From an uncultured Lachnospiraceae bacterium (GTDB lineage: Bacteria; Bacillota_A; Clostridia; Lachnospirales; Lachnospiraceae): DNA of 5,667 nt. Of this stretch, positions 1-5,667 are shown piece by piece. A program made the position numbers and the translations under genes. The number at the start of each line of letters is the position of its first letter. Within the stretch, counting starts at the first letter, position 1. The notes beneath the pieces are model-generated. The model was given only the letters and a program-made list of their open reading frames with translations, was not told the origin of the DNA and made no database searches. The DNA is taken from the NCBI GenBank assembly GCA_947175285.1, contig CAMWMM010000353.1:1-5667 (forward strand). Reading direction: 5' to 3'.

Positions 1-446
1 AAGAAATTACCGGTAATATCGCAATCGACGCTCTGCTGAGTCAAAAACGAAAACTTGCGGAAGAGAAAAATATTTCATGGGAATGCGATATGAAGATTAC
101 GCCGGAATGTCCGGTTGATACCTATGACTTGTGCGTACTATTGGGAAACGCATTGGATAATGCAATAGAAGCATGCAGGAAGTGTGACGGAAAACAAATG
201 CTGCATATCCGGGTACGCAGCTATCAAAAAGGGAGAATGTTTTTCATTCATATGGAAAATGATTGTGACGGCAGACTGAACACAGCATCTGAAACATTAC
301 AGACAACTAAACCGGACAAGTGGATGCATGGCATCGGTATGCAGAATATGAAAAGCGTTGTAGAGCAGTATTTGGGAACAATGTCTTATGAAATTCGTGA
401 TGATGTTTTTATTCTGACCATTATGCTGCAGGGGCGTACGGATTAA
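1..446 (+). CDS. GHKL-family sensor histidine kinase, C-terminal ATPase part (partial, 5' end outside window)
   Basis: The reading frame is open from base 3 and gives 147 in-window residues before the TAA at 444-446. The start codon lies upstream of the window, so the ATG at 90 is internal. The visible part is an AgrC/VirS-like HATPase_c_5 ATP-binding domain. The segment TGNIAIDALLSQK (about residues 3-15) is the typical linker helix after the phospho-acceptor region. The N box reads LLGNALDNAIEAC, with N49, D52 and N53. A strand with MEND follows, then the G box HGIGMQNMKSVV (about residues 109-120). From family knowledge, such kinases are membrane-bound sensors, often of peptides, paired with LytTR response regulators. 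The sensor domain and the regulator are not in view. The 15-base gap to the transporter suggests one operon. The family call is firm, but the signal is unknown. Confidence 0.9.
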   Translation, partial: EITGNIAIDALLSQKRKLAEEKNISWECDMKITPECPVDTYDLCVLLGNALDNAIEACRKCDGKQMLHIRVRSYQKGRMFFIHMENDCDGRLNTASETLQTTKPDKWMHGIGMQNMKSVVEQYLGTMSYEIRDDVFILTIMLQGRTD

Positions 447-461
447 AAAGGAGATTATTTT

Positions 462-1670
462 ATGGAAAGTAAATATAATAAAACAGTCACGGCATGTTTC
501 ATTGCCTATATCGTACAGGCGATTGTCAATAATTTTGTACCCCTTTTGTTTCTGACTTTTCAGCGGACATACGGGATTCCCTTATCACAGATTACGATGC
601 TCGTTACTTTTAACTTTGGAATACAGCTTCTCATAGATGTCCTGTCTGTGGGATTTGTAGATAAAATCGGGTATCGTATTTCAATGATAATAGCGCATAT
701 ATGTGCGGCGGCAGGACTGATATTATTGACAATACTTCCGGAAAAATTTTCAGACCCGTTTACCGGCATTTTGATATCCGTTATGATTTATGCAGTGGGA
801 GGGGGGCTTTTAGAAGTATTAGTCAGCCCTGTAGTGGAGGCATGCCCGTCTGATAATAAGGAAAAGGCGATGAGCATGCTGCACTCTTTTTATTGCTGGG
901 GGCATGTCGGCGTAGTGGCATGTTCTACGATTTTTTTCAGTGTTTTCGGCATTGCCAACTGGAAGGTACTAGCTATGGTATGGGCATTGATTCCCATATG
1001 CAATGCGATAGTGTTTGCTAAAGTGCCGATTGCCTCATTAATAGAAGAGGGAGAGCGTGGTCTCACGCTGAAAGAACTGTGTTCTATACGAATTTTCTGG
1101 GTTTTATTTGTGATGATGGTTTGTGCGGGAGCAAGTGAGCAGGCGGTCAGTCAGTGGGCCTCCACCTTTGCGGAATATGGACTCGGAATCTCCAAGACAG
1201 CGGGAGATTTGGCAGGACCTATGGCGTTTGCAGTTCTGATGGGGCTTTCCAGAGCTTTTTACGGAAAATACGGGGATAAAATTCATCTGGATAAGTTTAT
1301 GATATACAGCAGTATATTATGTATTGCTTCCTATCTTTGCATTTCCCTGCTTCCTGTTCCACAGCTCAGCCTGCTTGCCTGTGCGCTTTGCGGGCTTTCC
1401 GTCGGAATTATGTGGCCGGGTACGTTCAGTAAGGCATCAGCGTCGTTATCACGGGGTGGTACGGCAATGTTTGCTCTTTTGGCGTTAGGAGGTGATTTAG
1501 GCTGTTCCGGCGGACCAACGCTTGTTGGAATTGTTTCGGGCATTTATCAAGATAATTTAAAAGCGGGTATCCTTGCAGGCGTTATTTTTCCGCTGCTGCT
1601 TCTGATAGGAATTTTCCTCTGTCAAAAAGGAATGACTTGCCGACAGATAAGTTCGGCAGACAATTCATGA
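462..1670 (+). CDS. Major facilitator superfamily transporter, substrate unknown
   Basis: This 402-residue integral membrane protein has about 12 hydrophobic segments: roughly 9-30, 43-63, 73-93, 101-123, 143-163, 166-187, 210-223, 247-265, 279-297, 301-320, 333-353 and 368-388. That is the usual MFS size and layout. A motif A-like loop GFVDKIGYR follows segment 2 (64-72). A second-half counterpart, GKYGDKIHLDK (268-278), follows segment 8, as expected from the duplicated six-helix fold. The start at 462 is preceded by AAAGGAG at 447-453, 8 bases upstream, so translation should be efficient. The gene follows the kinase gene by 15 bases, suggesting co-expression and perhaps a role linked to the sensed signal. 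The substrate cannot be read from the sequence: sugar, peptide and drug efflux or uptake all remain possible. The fold call is firm. Confidence 0.93.
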   Translation: MESKYNKTVTACFIAYIVQAIVNNFVPLLFLTFQRTYGIPLSQITMLVTFNFGIQLLIDVLSVGFVDKIGYRISMIIAHICAAAGLILLTILPEKFSDPFTGILISVMIYAVGGGLLEVLVSPVVEACPSDNKEKAMSMLHSFYCWGHVGVVACSTIFFSVFGIANWKVLAMVWALIPICNAIVFAKVPIASLIEEGERGLTLKELCSIRIFWVLFVMMVCAGASEQAVSQWASTFAEYGLGISKTAGDLAGPMAFAVLMGLSRAFYGKYGDKIHLDKFMIYSSILCIASYLCISLLPVPQLSLLACALCGLSVGIMWPGTFSKASASLSRGGTAMFALLALGGDLGCSGGPTLVGIVSGIYQDNLKAGILAGVIFPLLLLIGIFLCQKGMTCRQISSADNS

Positions 1671-1677
1671 CAGAAAC

Positions 1678-1710
1678 GGTGTTGTTGGTGACAAACCTCT
1701 TAATTTTTAA
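1678..1710 (+). terminator. Weak rho-independent terminator candidate after the transporter
   Basis: GGT (1678-1680) plus TTGT (1682-1685) can pair with ACAAACC (1691-1697), leaving G1681 as a one-base bulge and a 5-base loop. A T-rich stretch (1698-1710) follows. The stem has only seven pairs, so it is marginal. Its position between the transporter and the next promoter-like element fits an operon boundary. Confidence 0.3.
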
Positions 1711-1726
1711 TTTGGACTTTCGATAT
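1701..1726 (+). promoter_or_regulatory. SigD/FliA-like (flagellar sigma factor) promoter candidate
   Basis: TAAT at 1701-1704 is followed by 14 bases and TTCGATAT at 1719-1726. The Bacillus SigD consensus is TAAA, 14-16 bases, GCCGATAT, so the -10 core CGATAT is intact and the -35 is 3 of 4. A housekeeping -10 (TATACT, 1724-1729) overlaps it but has no convincing -35 at 16-18 bases. The element sits 33 bases before a FliD-like gene, which supports a motility-type promoter. This is a match by eye only. Confidence 0.45.
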
Positions 1727-1759
1727 ACTAAGTAAGAACAAACAAGAAGGGGTGTTAAT

Positions 1760-2416
1760 ATGAGAGTATCAAGAGGTTTTATGAGCGCGATGCTTGGGCT
1801 GAACAGCAATAAAAACAGTACGAGAAGAAGTCGTATGATGGACCGCTACAATACGAATACGGCAAATCGGTTTTTAAGTGCACAGTCGGCAAATAAGACG
1901 AACAGTACACAGTCCAATTATCTGAGTATGAAAGAAAATGCGGGTGAGGTGCAAAGTATTGTTTCCAAACTGACAGACACAGGAGAGGAGTCCTTGTTTG
2001 CCAAGGCGGAGGAAAGCGGCGATACAACAGCAGTAACAAAGCAGATAAAAGATTTTGTCAGCAAGTATAATGGCATGGTGCGGAGTTTAAAAAACAGCGG
2101 CGGAAGAGTGGATAACAGCTATCTGAATCAGTTGAATGCCAACGCAAAAATGTATCGTTCAGCTCTGCAGGCAACAGGCGTCAGCCAAAATGCGGACGGC
2201 ACGCTTTCCGTAAATGACAAGACGCTTGCAGGAGCCGGTGTAGAGCAGTTGAAAAAAGCATGGGGACCGGGTTCTTTTGCAGAAAAGACAAATTCAGCGG
2301 CAAAGAATGTACAGTCAAATGCGGTTAACGGTATGAATAATCTGGTTGCAAACTCTTACAGTAATTTGCTGCGCAGTTATGGTTCCAAAGGAAATTATTT
2401 TAATTTCTGGTCATAG
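1760..2416 (+). CDS. Small FliD C-terminal-like (flagellar cap-like) protein
   Basis: This 218-residue hydrophilic protein has no signal peptide or membrane segment. Residues about 92-165 resemble the FliD C-terminal domain: an IKDFVSKYNGMVRSL helix (96-110), then a segment ending in LQATGVSQNADGTLSVND (136-153). The second piece matches the 'GI..N.DGTLS.D...L' signature of FliD. Residues 166-206 continue as a probable helix and end in the aromatic tail GNYFNFWS. The N-terminal part is Ser/Asn/Thr-rich and lacks the FliD N-terminal domain; full FliD is normally well over 400 residues. The start is supported by AAGGGGTG at 1747-1754, 5 bases upstream. The promoter-like element upstream resembles a flagellar sigma site. 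It may be a motility accessory, a minor cap protein or a secreted filament-associated protein. The resemblance is by eye, and no other flagellar gene is in the window. Confidence 0.65.
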   Translation: MRVSRGFMSAMLGLNSNKNSTRRSRMMDRYNTNTANRFLSAQSANKTNSTQSNYLSMKENAGEVQSIVSKLTDTGEESLFAKAEESGDTTAVTKQIKDFVSKYNGMVRSLKNSGGRVDNSYLNQLNANAKMYRSALQATGVSQNADGTLSVNDKTLAGAGVEQLKKAWGPGSFAEKTNSAAKNVQSNAVNGMNNLVANSYSNLLRSYGSKGNYFNFWS

Positions 2417-2420
2417 GGTG
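2415..2420 (+). promoter_or_regulatory. Close-spaced Shine-Dalgarno overlapping the upstream stop codon
   Basis: AGGGTG at 2415-2420 overlaps the TAG stop (2414-2416) of the FliD-like gene and lies only 4 bases before the ATG at 2425. The short spacing suggests that ribosomes ending the first gene reinitiate on the second. An alternative GGAG at 2454-2457 could serve a GTG at 2464 or an ATG at 2467 in the same frame, which would remove the first 13-14 residues. Confidence 0.4.
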
Positions 2421-2424
2421 AAAA

Positions 2425-3081
2425 ATGAATTTATTGCAAGACAGTATACGGCCGGAGCATCATGTGATGAAATGTGCTTTTCATCATCATGATGCCGAAC
2501 CAAAGGGAAAGAAGCTATGGGGTGTCTCTTTTGACGGCGGCGGCAGTGCTGCTAAGGAAAGGCACACAGTATTACAGGCGGGTGAACAGAAAAGTCAGCC
2601 GCCTTTTTCTGATATTGATTTTACAGGCATTGGAAACGGTATAGGCAGACATGGGACAGCAGGAAGAGGAACGTCCGGAAATGTGATAAAAGGAACAGGC
2701 AAAGCGGCTGGACATCAGAAAGATACGGTCAGCATCAGTGGTATACAGAATCAAAATAAAGAAGATACGGCAGCAGAAACTTTCGCTGTCATGCAGCCGG
2801 CAACAGTGACAATAGCGGATGTTATTGAAAATAAGCAGCCGGCTCGAAAGTCTGTGTTAGACTATAAAAATTATATGGGCAAAATCCGAAACGGCATTCA
2901 GACGTTTTTGAAAGGAATGGAGCAGAAAGCGGGAAAAGAGAACAGGCAGCAGCCGAAAAAGAAAAAACTGACGGGAACCAGAGCCATCACAAAAGAGGAA
3001 GTTTATGAAATTCGGGTAAATACGGAATATCTGCTGGATTCTTACAATAAACACGGAGAAAGAAGTACGCTGGGGCAATAG
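2425..3081 (+). CDS. Hypothetical hydrophilic protein, partner of the FliD-like gene
   Basis: I do not recognise this 218-residue protein. It starts 8 bases after the FliD-like gene and is probably co-transcribed and translationally coupled with it. The N-terminus holds a His/Cys cluster (H12, H13, C17, H20-H22), which could bind metal or may simply reflect the hairpin-forming DNA there. Residues 36-95 are rich in Gly, Ser and Thr and look disordered. Residues 145-165 may form a helix, and 168-182 is a basic patch ending in KKKK. The last 30 residues (EEVYEIRVNTEYLLDSYNK, then HGERSTLGQ) look like the most ordered and probably the conserved part: a helix followed by a short tail. There is no signal peptide or membrane segment. 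The start could instead be at 2464 or 2467. The low-complexity middle is unlike the compact neighbours. A motility-related role is inference from context only. Confidence 0.75.
   Translation: MNLLQDSIRPEHHVMKCAFHHHDAEPKGKKLWGVSFDGGGSAAKERHTVLQAGEQKSQPPFSDIDFTGIGNGIGRHGTAGRGTSGNVIKGTGKAAGHQKDTVSISGIQNQNKEDTAAETFAVMQPATVTIADVIENKQPARKSVLDYKNYMGKIRNGIQTFLKGMEQKAGKENRQQPKKKKLTGTRAITKEEVYEIRVNTEYLLDSYNKHGERSTLGQ
2457..2495 (+). other. Strong RNA hairpin at the start of the second 218-codon gene
   Basis: GCATCATGTGATGAAA (2457-2472) pairs with the segment 2479-2495 over 16 base pairs, with a single bulged T at 2487 and a 6-base loop (2473-2478). It starts 40 bases after the stop of the FliD-like gene and 32 bases after the next ATG, and it contains the alternative GTG/ATG starts. 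No T-run follows, so it is not a classical terminator. It could block ribosomes at the alternative starts, stabilise the upstream mRNA, or be a processing site. Confidence 0.55.
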
Positions 3082-3091
3082 CCCCAGCGTA
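3066..3091 (+). terminator. Perfect 11-bp hairpin containing the stop codon, probable terminator
   Basis: TACGCTGGGGC (3066-3076) and GCCCCAGCGTA (3081-3091) are exact reverse complements around the loop AATA. The TAG stop of the hypothetical gene (3079-3081) lies across the loop and the first base of the right arm. The following bases (TGCTATATTATAC) are AT-rich without a proper T-run. Termination may therefore be partial, or the hairpin may mainly protect the 3' end. It marks the likely end of the FliD-like transcript. Confidence 0.65.
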
Positions 3092-3112
3092 TGCTATATT
3101 ATACAGAGTTTG

Positions 3113-3210
3113 AAAAAAATGCGTAAGATATATTGAAAGTGTATGGAAAAAAGCGCAAAATATTGATACACTGAAAGTGCAATAAAAATGCAAGATGCAT
3201 CGAAAAAGGA
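3113..3210 (+). repeat. Three diverged A-rich repeats with micro-ORFs in the methyltransferase leader
   Basis: Three related segments start at about 3115, 3147 and 3184. Each begins AAAAA(T/A)GC and continues with an AAGAT- or AAAAT-like core. The first two end in TGAAAGTG (3134-3141 and 3172-3179); the third ends in a degraded version. A perfect 7-bp inverted repeat, AGTGTAT (3138-3144) and ATACACT (3166-3172), overlaps them. The A-rich composition makes chance similarity possible. I see no convincing -35/-10 pair; the best, TTGAAA (3133-3138) with CAAAAT (3156-3161) at 17 bases, is weak. Confidence 0.35.
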
Positions 3211-3219
3211 AGCAAAGAA

Positions 3220-4650
3220 ATGAGCCAGATAGAAGAAAAAGAAACTTTGCCGCAGGATTTTCAAAAGCGGATGAAAAACCTGCTTCAGGACGAATATCCG
3301 GATTTTCTGAAAAACTATGAGAAAAAACGCCTGTATGGACTGCGTCTGAATCCGTTAAAGACAAGCCGGGAGAAGTTTTTAGAGAAGATGCCGTTTGTGC
3401 TGAAAGAGATTTTATGGACGCCGGATGGCTTTTATTATGAAGAAGAATCACAGCCCGGAAAACATATTTTTCATGAGGCAGGCGCTTATTATATTCAGGA
3501 ACCAAGCGCTATGGCGGTTGTAGAGGTGCTTGCGCCGAAACCCGGAGAGAAAATTCTGGATTTATGTGCCGCACCGGGTGGAAAAAGTACGCAGATAGCA
3601 GGAAAAATGTCAGGAGAGGGACTTTTGGTTTCCAATGAAATCGTTCCTGGCAGAGCCAAAATTCTTTCTCAGAATATTGAAAGAATGGGGATTTCCAATG
3701 CGGTAGTCTGCAATGAGACGCCGGAACGTCTTGCCGAGCGTTTTCCGCTGTTTTTTGACAGGATTTTAGTGGATGCTCCCTGTTCCGGAGAGGGTATGTT
3801 TCGGAAAGATGAAACGGCAATTCGTGAGTGGAGTCCGGAGAATGTTACAATGTGTGCCAAAAGGCAGCATTCCATATTAGAGCAGGCAGCGCTTATGATA
3901 AGACCCGGGGGCACGTTAGTATATTCTACCTGTACTTTTTCTCCGGAGGAAAATGAGGGCGTTATCAGTGCCTTTTTACAGGAGCATGATGATTTTACTA
4001 TAGAAGAGAGCGAATTGGAGCGTTTTTTTACACCGGGAAGAGCGGAATGGGTGGAAAATCCGGCAGATTCTCTGGTACATACCATGCGGTTGTGGCCGCA
4101 TAAAATAGCGGGAGAGGGACATTTCATTGCGAAATTGAAAAAAGCGGATGGACTTTATGCCGTCTCTGAATCTGCCGTTTTGGAGAAAAAAACCGGAATG
4201 AGGGAGAAGGGTAAGGACAAAGCGGATGCCGTAAAGCAGTGCCGTATTTTTTTACAGGAAGAACTGGCGTTACTTTCGGATACGTGGGAAACATGGGAGG
4301 AAAACGGTGTCTTTACAATGTTTGGGGACCATTTTTATCTGGTTCCTGCGCAGATGATACCGCTTCAGGGACTTACCATAGTCCGGCCGGGTCTTCATGT
4401 GGCGACGCAGAAGAAAAACCGTTTTGAGCCCGCCCATGCGCTTGCGCTGCATTTATCAACCGGAAAAACAGACAGGTGTTATGAAATGACGAAAGAACAG
4501 GCGAGACGCTATCTGAGGGGAGAAACCTTTTCCTGTGATGCCTCTTTAAAAGGCTGGATGCTCTTATCAATAGACGGTTATACCATTGGTTTTGGAAAAG
4601 CGGGAGGCGGACAGATGAAGAATCATTATCCGAAAGGGTTAAGAAAATAA
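3220..4650 (+). CDS. RsmB/NOP (NSUN)-family RNA m5C methyltransferase, RsmF-like
   Basis: This 476-residue cytoplasmic enzyme is predicted to transfer a methyl group from S-adenosylmethionine to C5 of a cytosine in RNA, most likely 16S rRNA. The SAM-binding motif I reads LDLCAAPGGKS (113-123), and the acidic residue of motif II is in SNE (138-140). Motif IV is VDAPCSGEGMF (184-194) with C188. Motif VI is STCTFSPEENE (236-246) with C238. These two cysteines match the release and nucleophilic residues of the family. The N-terminal 90 residues fit the usual leader with LRLNPLK. Residues about 335-476 form the extra RsmF/YebU-type C-terminal region, a PUA-like RNA-binding part ending near GFGKAGGGQMKNHYPKG. 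The length fits RsmF rather than the shorter RsmB core. The start is supported by AAGGA at 3206-3210, 9 bases upstream. The exact target cytosine cannot be told. Confidence 0.93.
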   Translation: MSQIEEKETLPQDFQKRMKNLLQDEYPDFLKNYEKKRLYGLRLNPLKTSREKFLEKMPFVLKEILWTPDGFYYEEESQPGKHIFHEAGAYYIQEPSAMAVVEVLAPKPGEKILDLCAAPGGKSTQIAGKMSGEGLLVSNEIVPGRAKILSQNIERMGISNAVVCNETPERLAERFPLFFDRILVDAPCSGEGMFRKDETAIREWSPENVTMCAKRQHSILEQAALMIRPGGTLVYSTCTFSPEENEGVISAFLQEHDDFTIEESELERFFTPGRAEWVENPADSLVHTMRLWPHKIAGEGHFIAKLKKADGLYAVSESAVLEKKTGMREKGKDKADAVKQCRIFLQEELALLSDTWETWEENGVFTMFGDHFYLVPAQMIPLQGLTIVRPGLHVATQKKNRFEPAHALALHLSTGKTDRCYEMTKEQARRYLRGETFSCDASLKGWMLLSIDGYTIGFGKAGGGQMKNHYPKGLRK

Positions 4651-4662
4651 AGAAGAGAATAA

Positions 4663-4669
4663 AAGGAGG
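4663..4669 (+). promoter_or_regulatory. Strong Shine-Dalgarno fixing the GH13 start
   Basis: AAGGAGG at 4663-4669 lies 7 bases before the ATG at 4677. It is near-perfect and fixes the start of the glycoside hydrolase. The whole gap after the methyltransferase stop is 26 bases and contains no hairpin, so read-through from the methyltransferase gene is likely. Confidence 0.8.
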
Positions 4670-4676
4670 AAAAAAT

Positions 4677-5667
4677 ATGCCAAAGTGGTTAAAAGATGCC
4701 GTATTTTATGAAATTTATCCCCAGTCATTTAAAGATTCCAACGGAGACGGAATCGGTGATTTTAACGGGATTATTGAGAAACTGGATTACATTGCTTCTT
4801 TAGGCTGCAATGCTATCTGGATGAATCCGTGTTATGATTCCCCGTTCCGTGATGCCGGTTATGATGTGCGGGATTACAAAAAGACAGCAGAGCGCTACGG
4901 AACAAATGAAGACCTTGTTCGTTTGTTTGAGGAGGTACATAAAAGAGGAATGCATATTCTGCTTGATTTGGTGCCCGGACATACTTCGGAGGAGCACGAA
5001 TGGTTTAAAGAGAGCCGTAAGATAGAGCGCAATGAGTATTCCGACCGCTATATCTGGACAGATAACTGGTTTCATTCACCGGAGGGACTTAATTATGTAG
5101 CGGGAGAAAGTGAAAGAAACGGCGTTTATGTTTTGAACTTCTTTAAGTGCCAGCCGGCATTAAACTACGGATTTCTGCACCCGGAGCAGTCTTGGCAGAA
5201 GGGGGTGTCCGACCCTGCGTGTCTTGCGACAAGAGAGGCGTTAAAAGATATTATGCGCTTCTGGCTGGATAAGGGATGTGACGGTTTCAGGGTAGATATG
5301 GCGGATTCTCTTGTCAAGAAAGATGATGACAAAAAGAGCGGTACTGCCATGGTTTGGAAAGATATCCGTAAAATGCTGGATGAGTCTTATCCGGAGGCAG
5401 CGCTTGTTTCGGAGTGGAACAGACCGTATCTTGCCATTCCGGCGGGTTTTCATATGGATTTTTATCTGGACTGGCCGGGAAATGGCTATAACCTCTTAAT
5501 GCGGGATATGGCGGACGGAAAGAACAATAGTATTTTCCACAGAGACAGCAGCAGAAGTATTCTGGACTTCTTCGGAGAATATATGGAAAGTTATGAGAAG
5601 ATAAAGAAAGAAGGGCGCTACTGCCTGATTACGGGCAATCATGATACCATCCGGGCGTCTCATTATC
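4677..5667 (+). CDS. GH13 alpha-amylase-family glycoside hydrolase, alpha-glucosidase-like (partial, 3' end outside window)
   Basis: The frame is open from the ATG at 4677 to the window end, giving 330 residues. It is the N-terminal part of a GH13 (beta/alpha)8 enzyme, probably cytoplasmic because there is no signal peptide. The start AVFYEIYPQSFKDSNGDGIGD includes the Asp-rich loop (20-28) that binds calcium in oligo-1,6-glucosidases. Conserved region I is DLVPGHTS (97-104), with Gly101 where Asn is usual. Region V is QPALN (159-163). Region II, GFRVDMAD, carries the predicted nucleophile D207. Region III, VSEWN, carries the acid/base E246. Region IV, GNHDT, carries H322 and D323. All catalytic residues are present. 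It probably hydrolyses short alpha-1,4 or alpha-1,6 gluco-oligosaccharides, but substrate and exact subfamily are not decided here. About 200 more residues, including the C-terminal beta domain, should follow. It may share a transcript with the methyltransferase. Confidence 0.93.
   Translation, partial: MPKWLKDAVFYEIYPQSFKDSNGDGIGDFNGIIEKLDYIASLGCNAIWMNPCYDSPFRDAGYDVRDYKKTAERYGTNEDLVRLFEEVHKRGMHILLDLVPGHTSEEHEWFKESRKIERNEYSDRYIWTDNWFHSPEGLNYVAGESERNGVYVLNFFKCQPALNYGFLHPEQSWQKGVSDPACLATREALKDIMRFWLDKGCDGFRVDMADSLVKKDDDKKSGTAMVWKDIRKMLDESYPEAALVSEWNRPYLAIPAGFHMDFYLDWPGNGYNLLMRDMADGKNNSIFHRDSSRSILDFFGEYMESYEKIKKEGRYCLITGNHDTIRASHY

Noticed and set aside
90..446. Separate 118-codon gene starting at the ATG at 90
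   Set aside because: The same frame is open to the window edge and the upstream residues belong to the kinase domain, so this ATG is internal.
797..806. G-rich run in the transporter gene as a phase-variable tract
   Set aside because: The longest uninterrupted run is six G, broken by an A, and encodes a normal Gly-rich helix segment; too short to argue for slippage.
1638..1658. Inverted repeat TGCCGA / TCGGCA at the end of the transporter gene as a terminator
   Set aside because: The stem has only 6 bp, lies before the stop codon, and has no T-run after it.
1712..1729. TTGGAC and TATACT as a housekeeping promoter
   Set aside because: Only 6 bases separate the two boxes, far from the required 16-18.
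1779..2039. Minus-strand ORF of 86 codons rich in Ser, Tyr and Cys
   Set aside because: It is a shadow of the FliD-like gene; the composition follows from complementary codons.
2987..3505. Minus-strand ORF of 172 codons with Phe- and Leu-rich stretches that look like membrane segments
   Set aside because: It runs antisense to the A-rich leader and to the well-supported methyltransferase and hypothetical genes. The Phe/Leu richness is the reverse complement of A-rich sequence, and no ribosome binding site was seen.
3669..4127. Minus-strand ORF of 152 codons
   Set aside because: It lies wholly antisense to the methyltransferase catalytic domain, whose motifs are intact, and its translation resembles no known family.
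4800..5075. Minus-strand ORF of 91 codons with hydrophobic parts
   Set aside because: It is antisense to GH13 conserved regions, which are clearly coding on the + strand.

Overview
The window looks like chromosomal DNA from a low-to-moderate GC Firmicute, most likely a Lachnospiraceae-type clostridium. The reasons are AGGAGG-like Shine-Dalgarno sequences a few bases ahead of most starts, short intergenic gaps, an AgrC-like GHKL kinase, and the style of the MFS, GH13 and flagellar-type proteins. The genus cannot be fixed by reading alone. All supported genes are on the + strand. No rRNA, tRNA, CRISPR array or insertion sequence is visible.

Layout: (1) 1-446 is the C-terminal ATPase end of a GHKL sensor kinase that begins before the window. 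It is followed after 15 bases by (2) an MFS transporter (462-1670), probably co-transcribed with it. (3) A break of about 90 bases holds a weak terminator candidate and a promoter-like element resembling the flagellar sigma factor (SigD/FliA) consensus. It precedes two 218-codon genes: a small protein resembling the C-terminal part of the flagellar cap protein FliD (1760-2416), and an unrecognised hydrophilic protein (2425-3081). A 16-bp hairpin lies between the two functional units, inside the start of the second gene. The second gene's stop codon is built into a perfect 11-bp hairpin that probably ends the transcript. (4) After an A-rich spacer with three diverged repeats and micro-ORFs come an RsmF/NSUN-type RNA m5C methyltransferase (3220-4650) and, 26 bases on, a GH13 alpha-glucosidase-like enzyme (4677 to beyond the window end).

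The first pair suggests signal sensing linked to transport of an unknown solute. The middle pair suggests a motility-regulon or cell-surface module. The last pair combines rRNA modification with alpha-glucan use and has no obvious functional link. The most interesting part is the middle module: a stand-alone FliD tail-like protein with a possible SigD promoter, an unknown partner, and two strong RNA hairpins.
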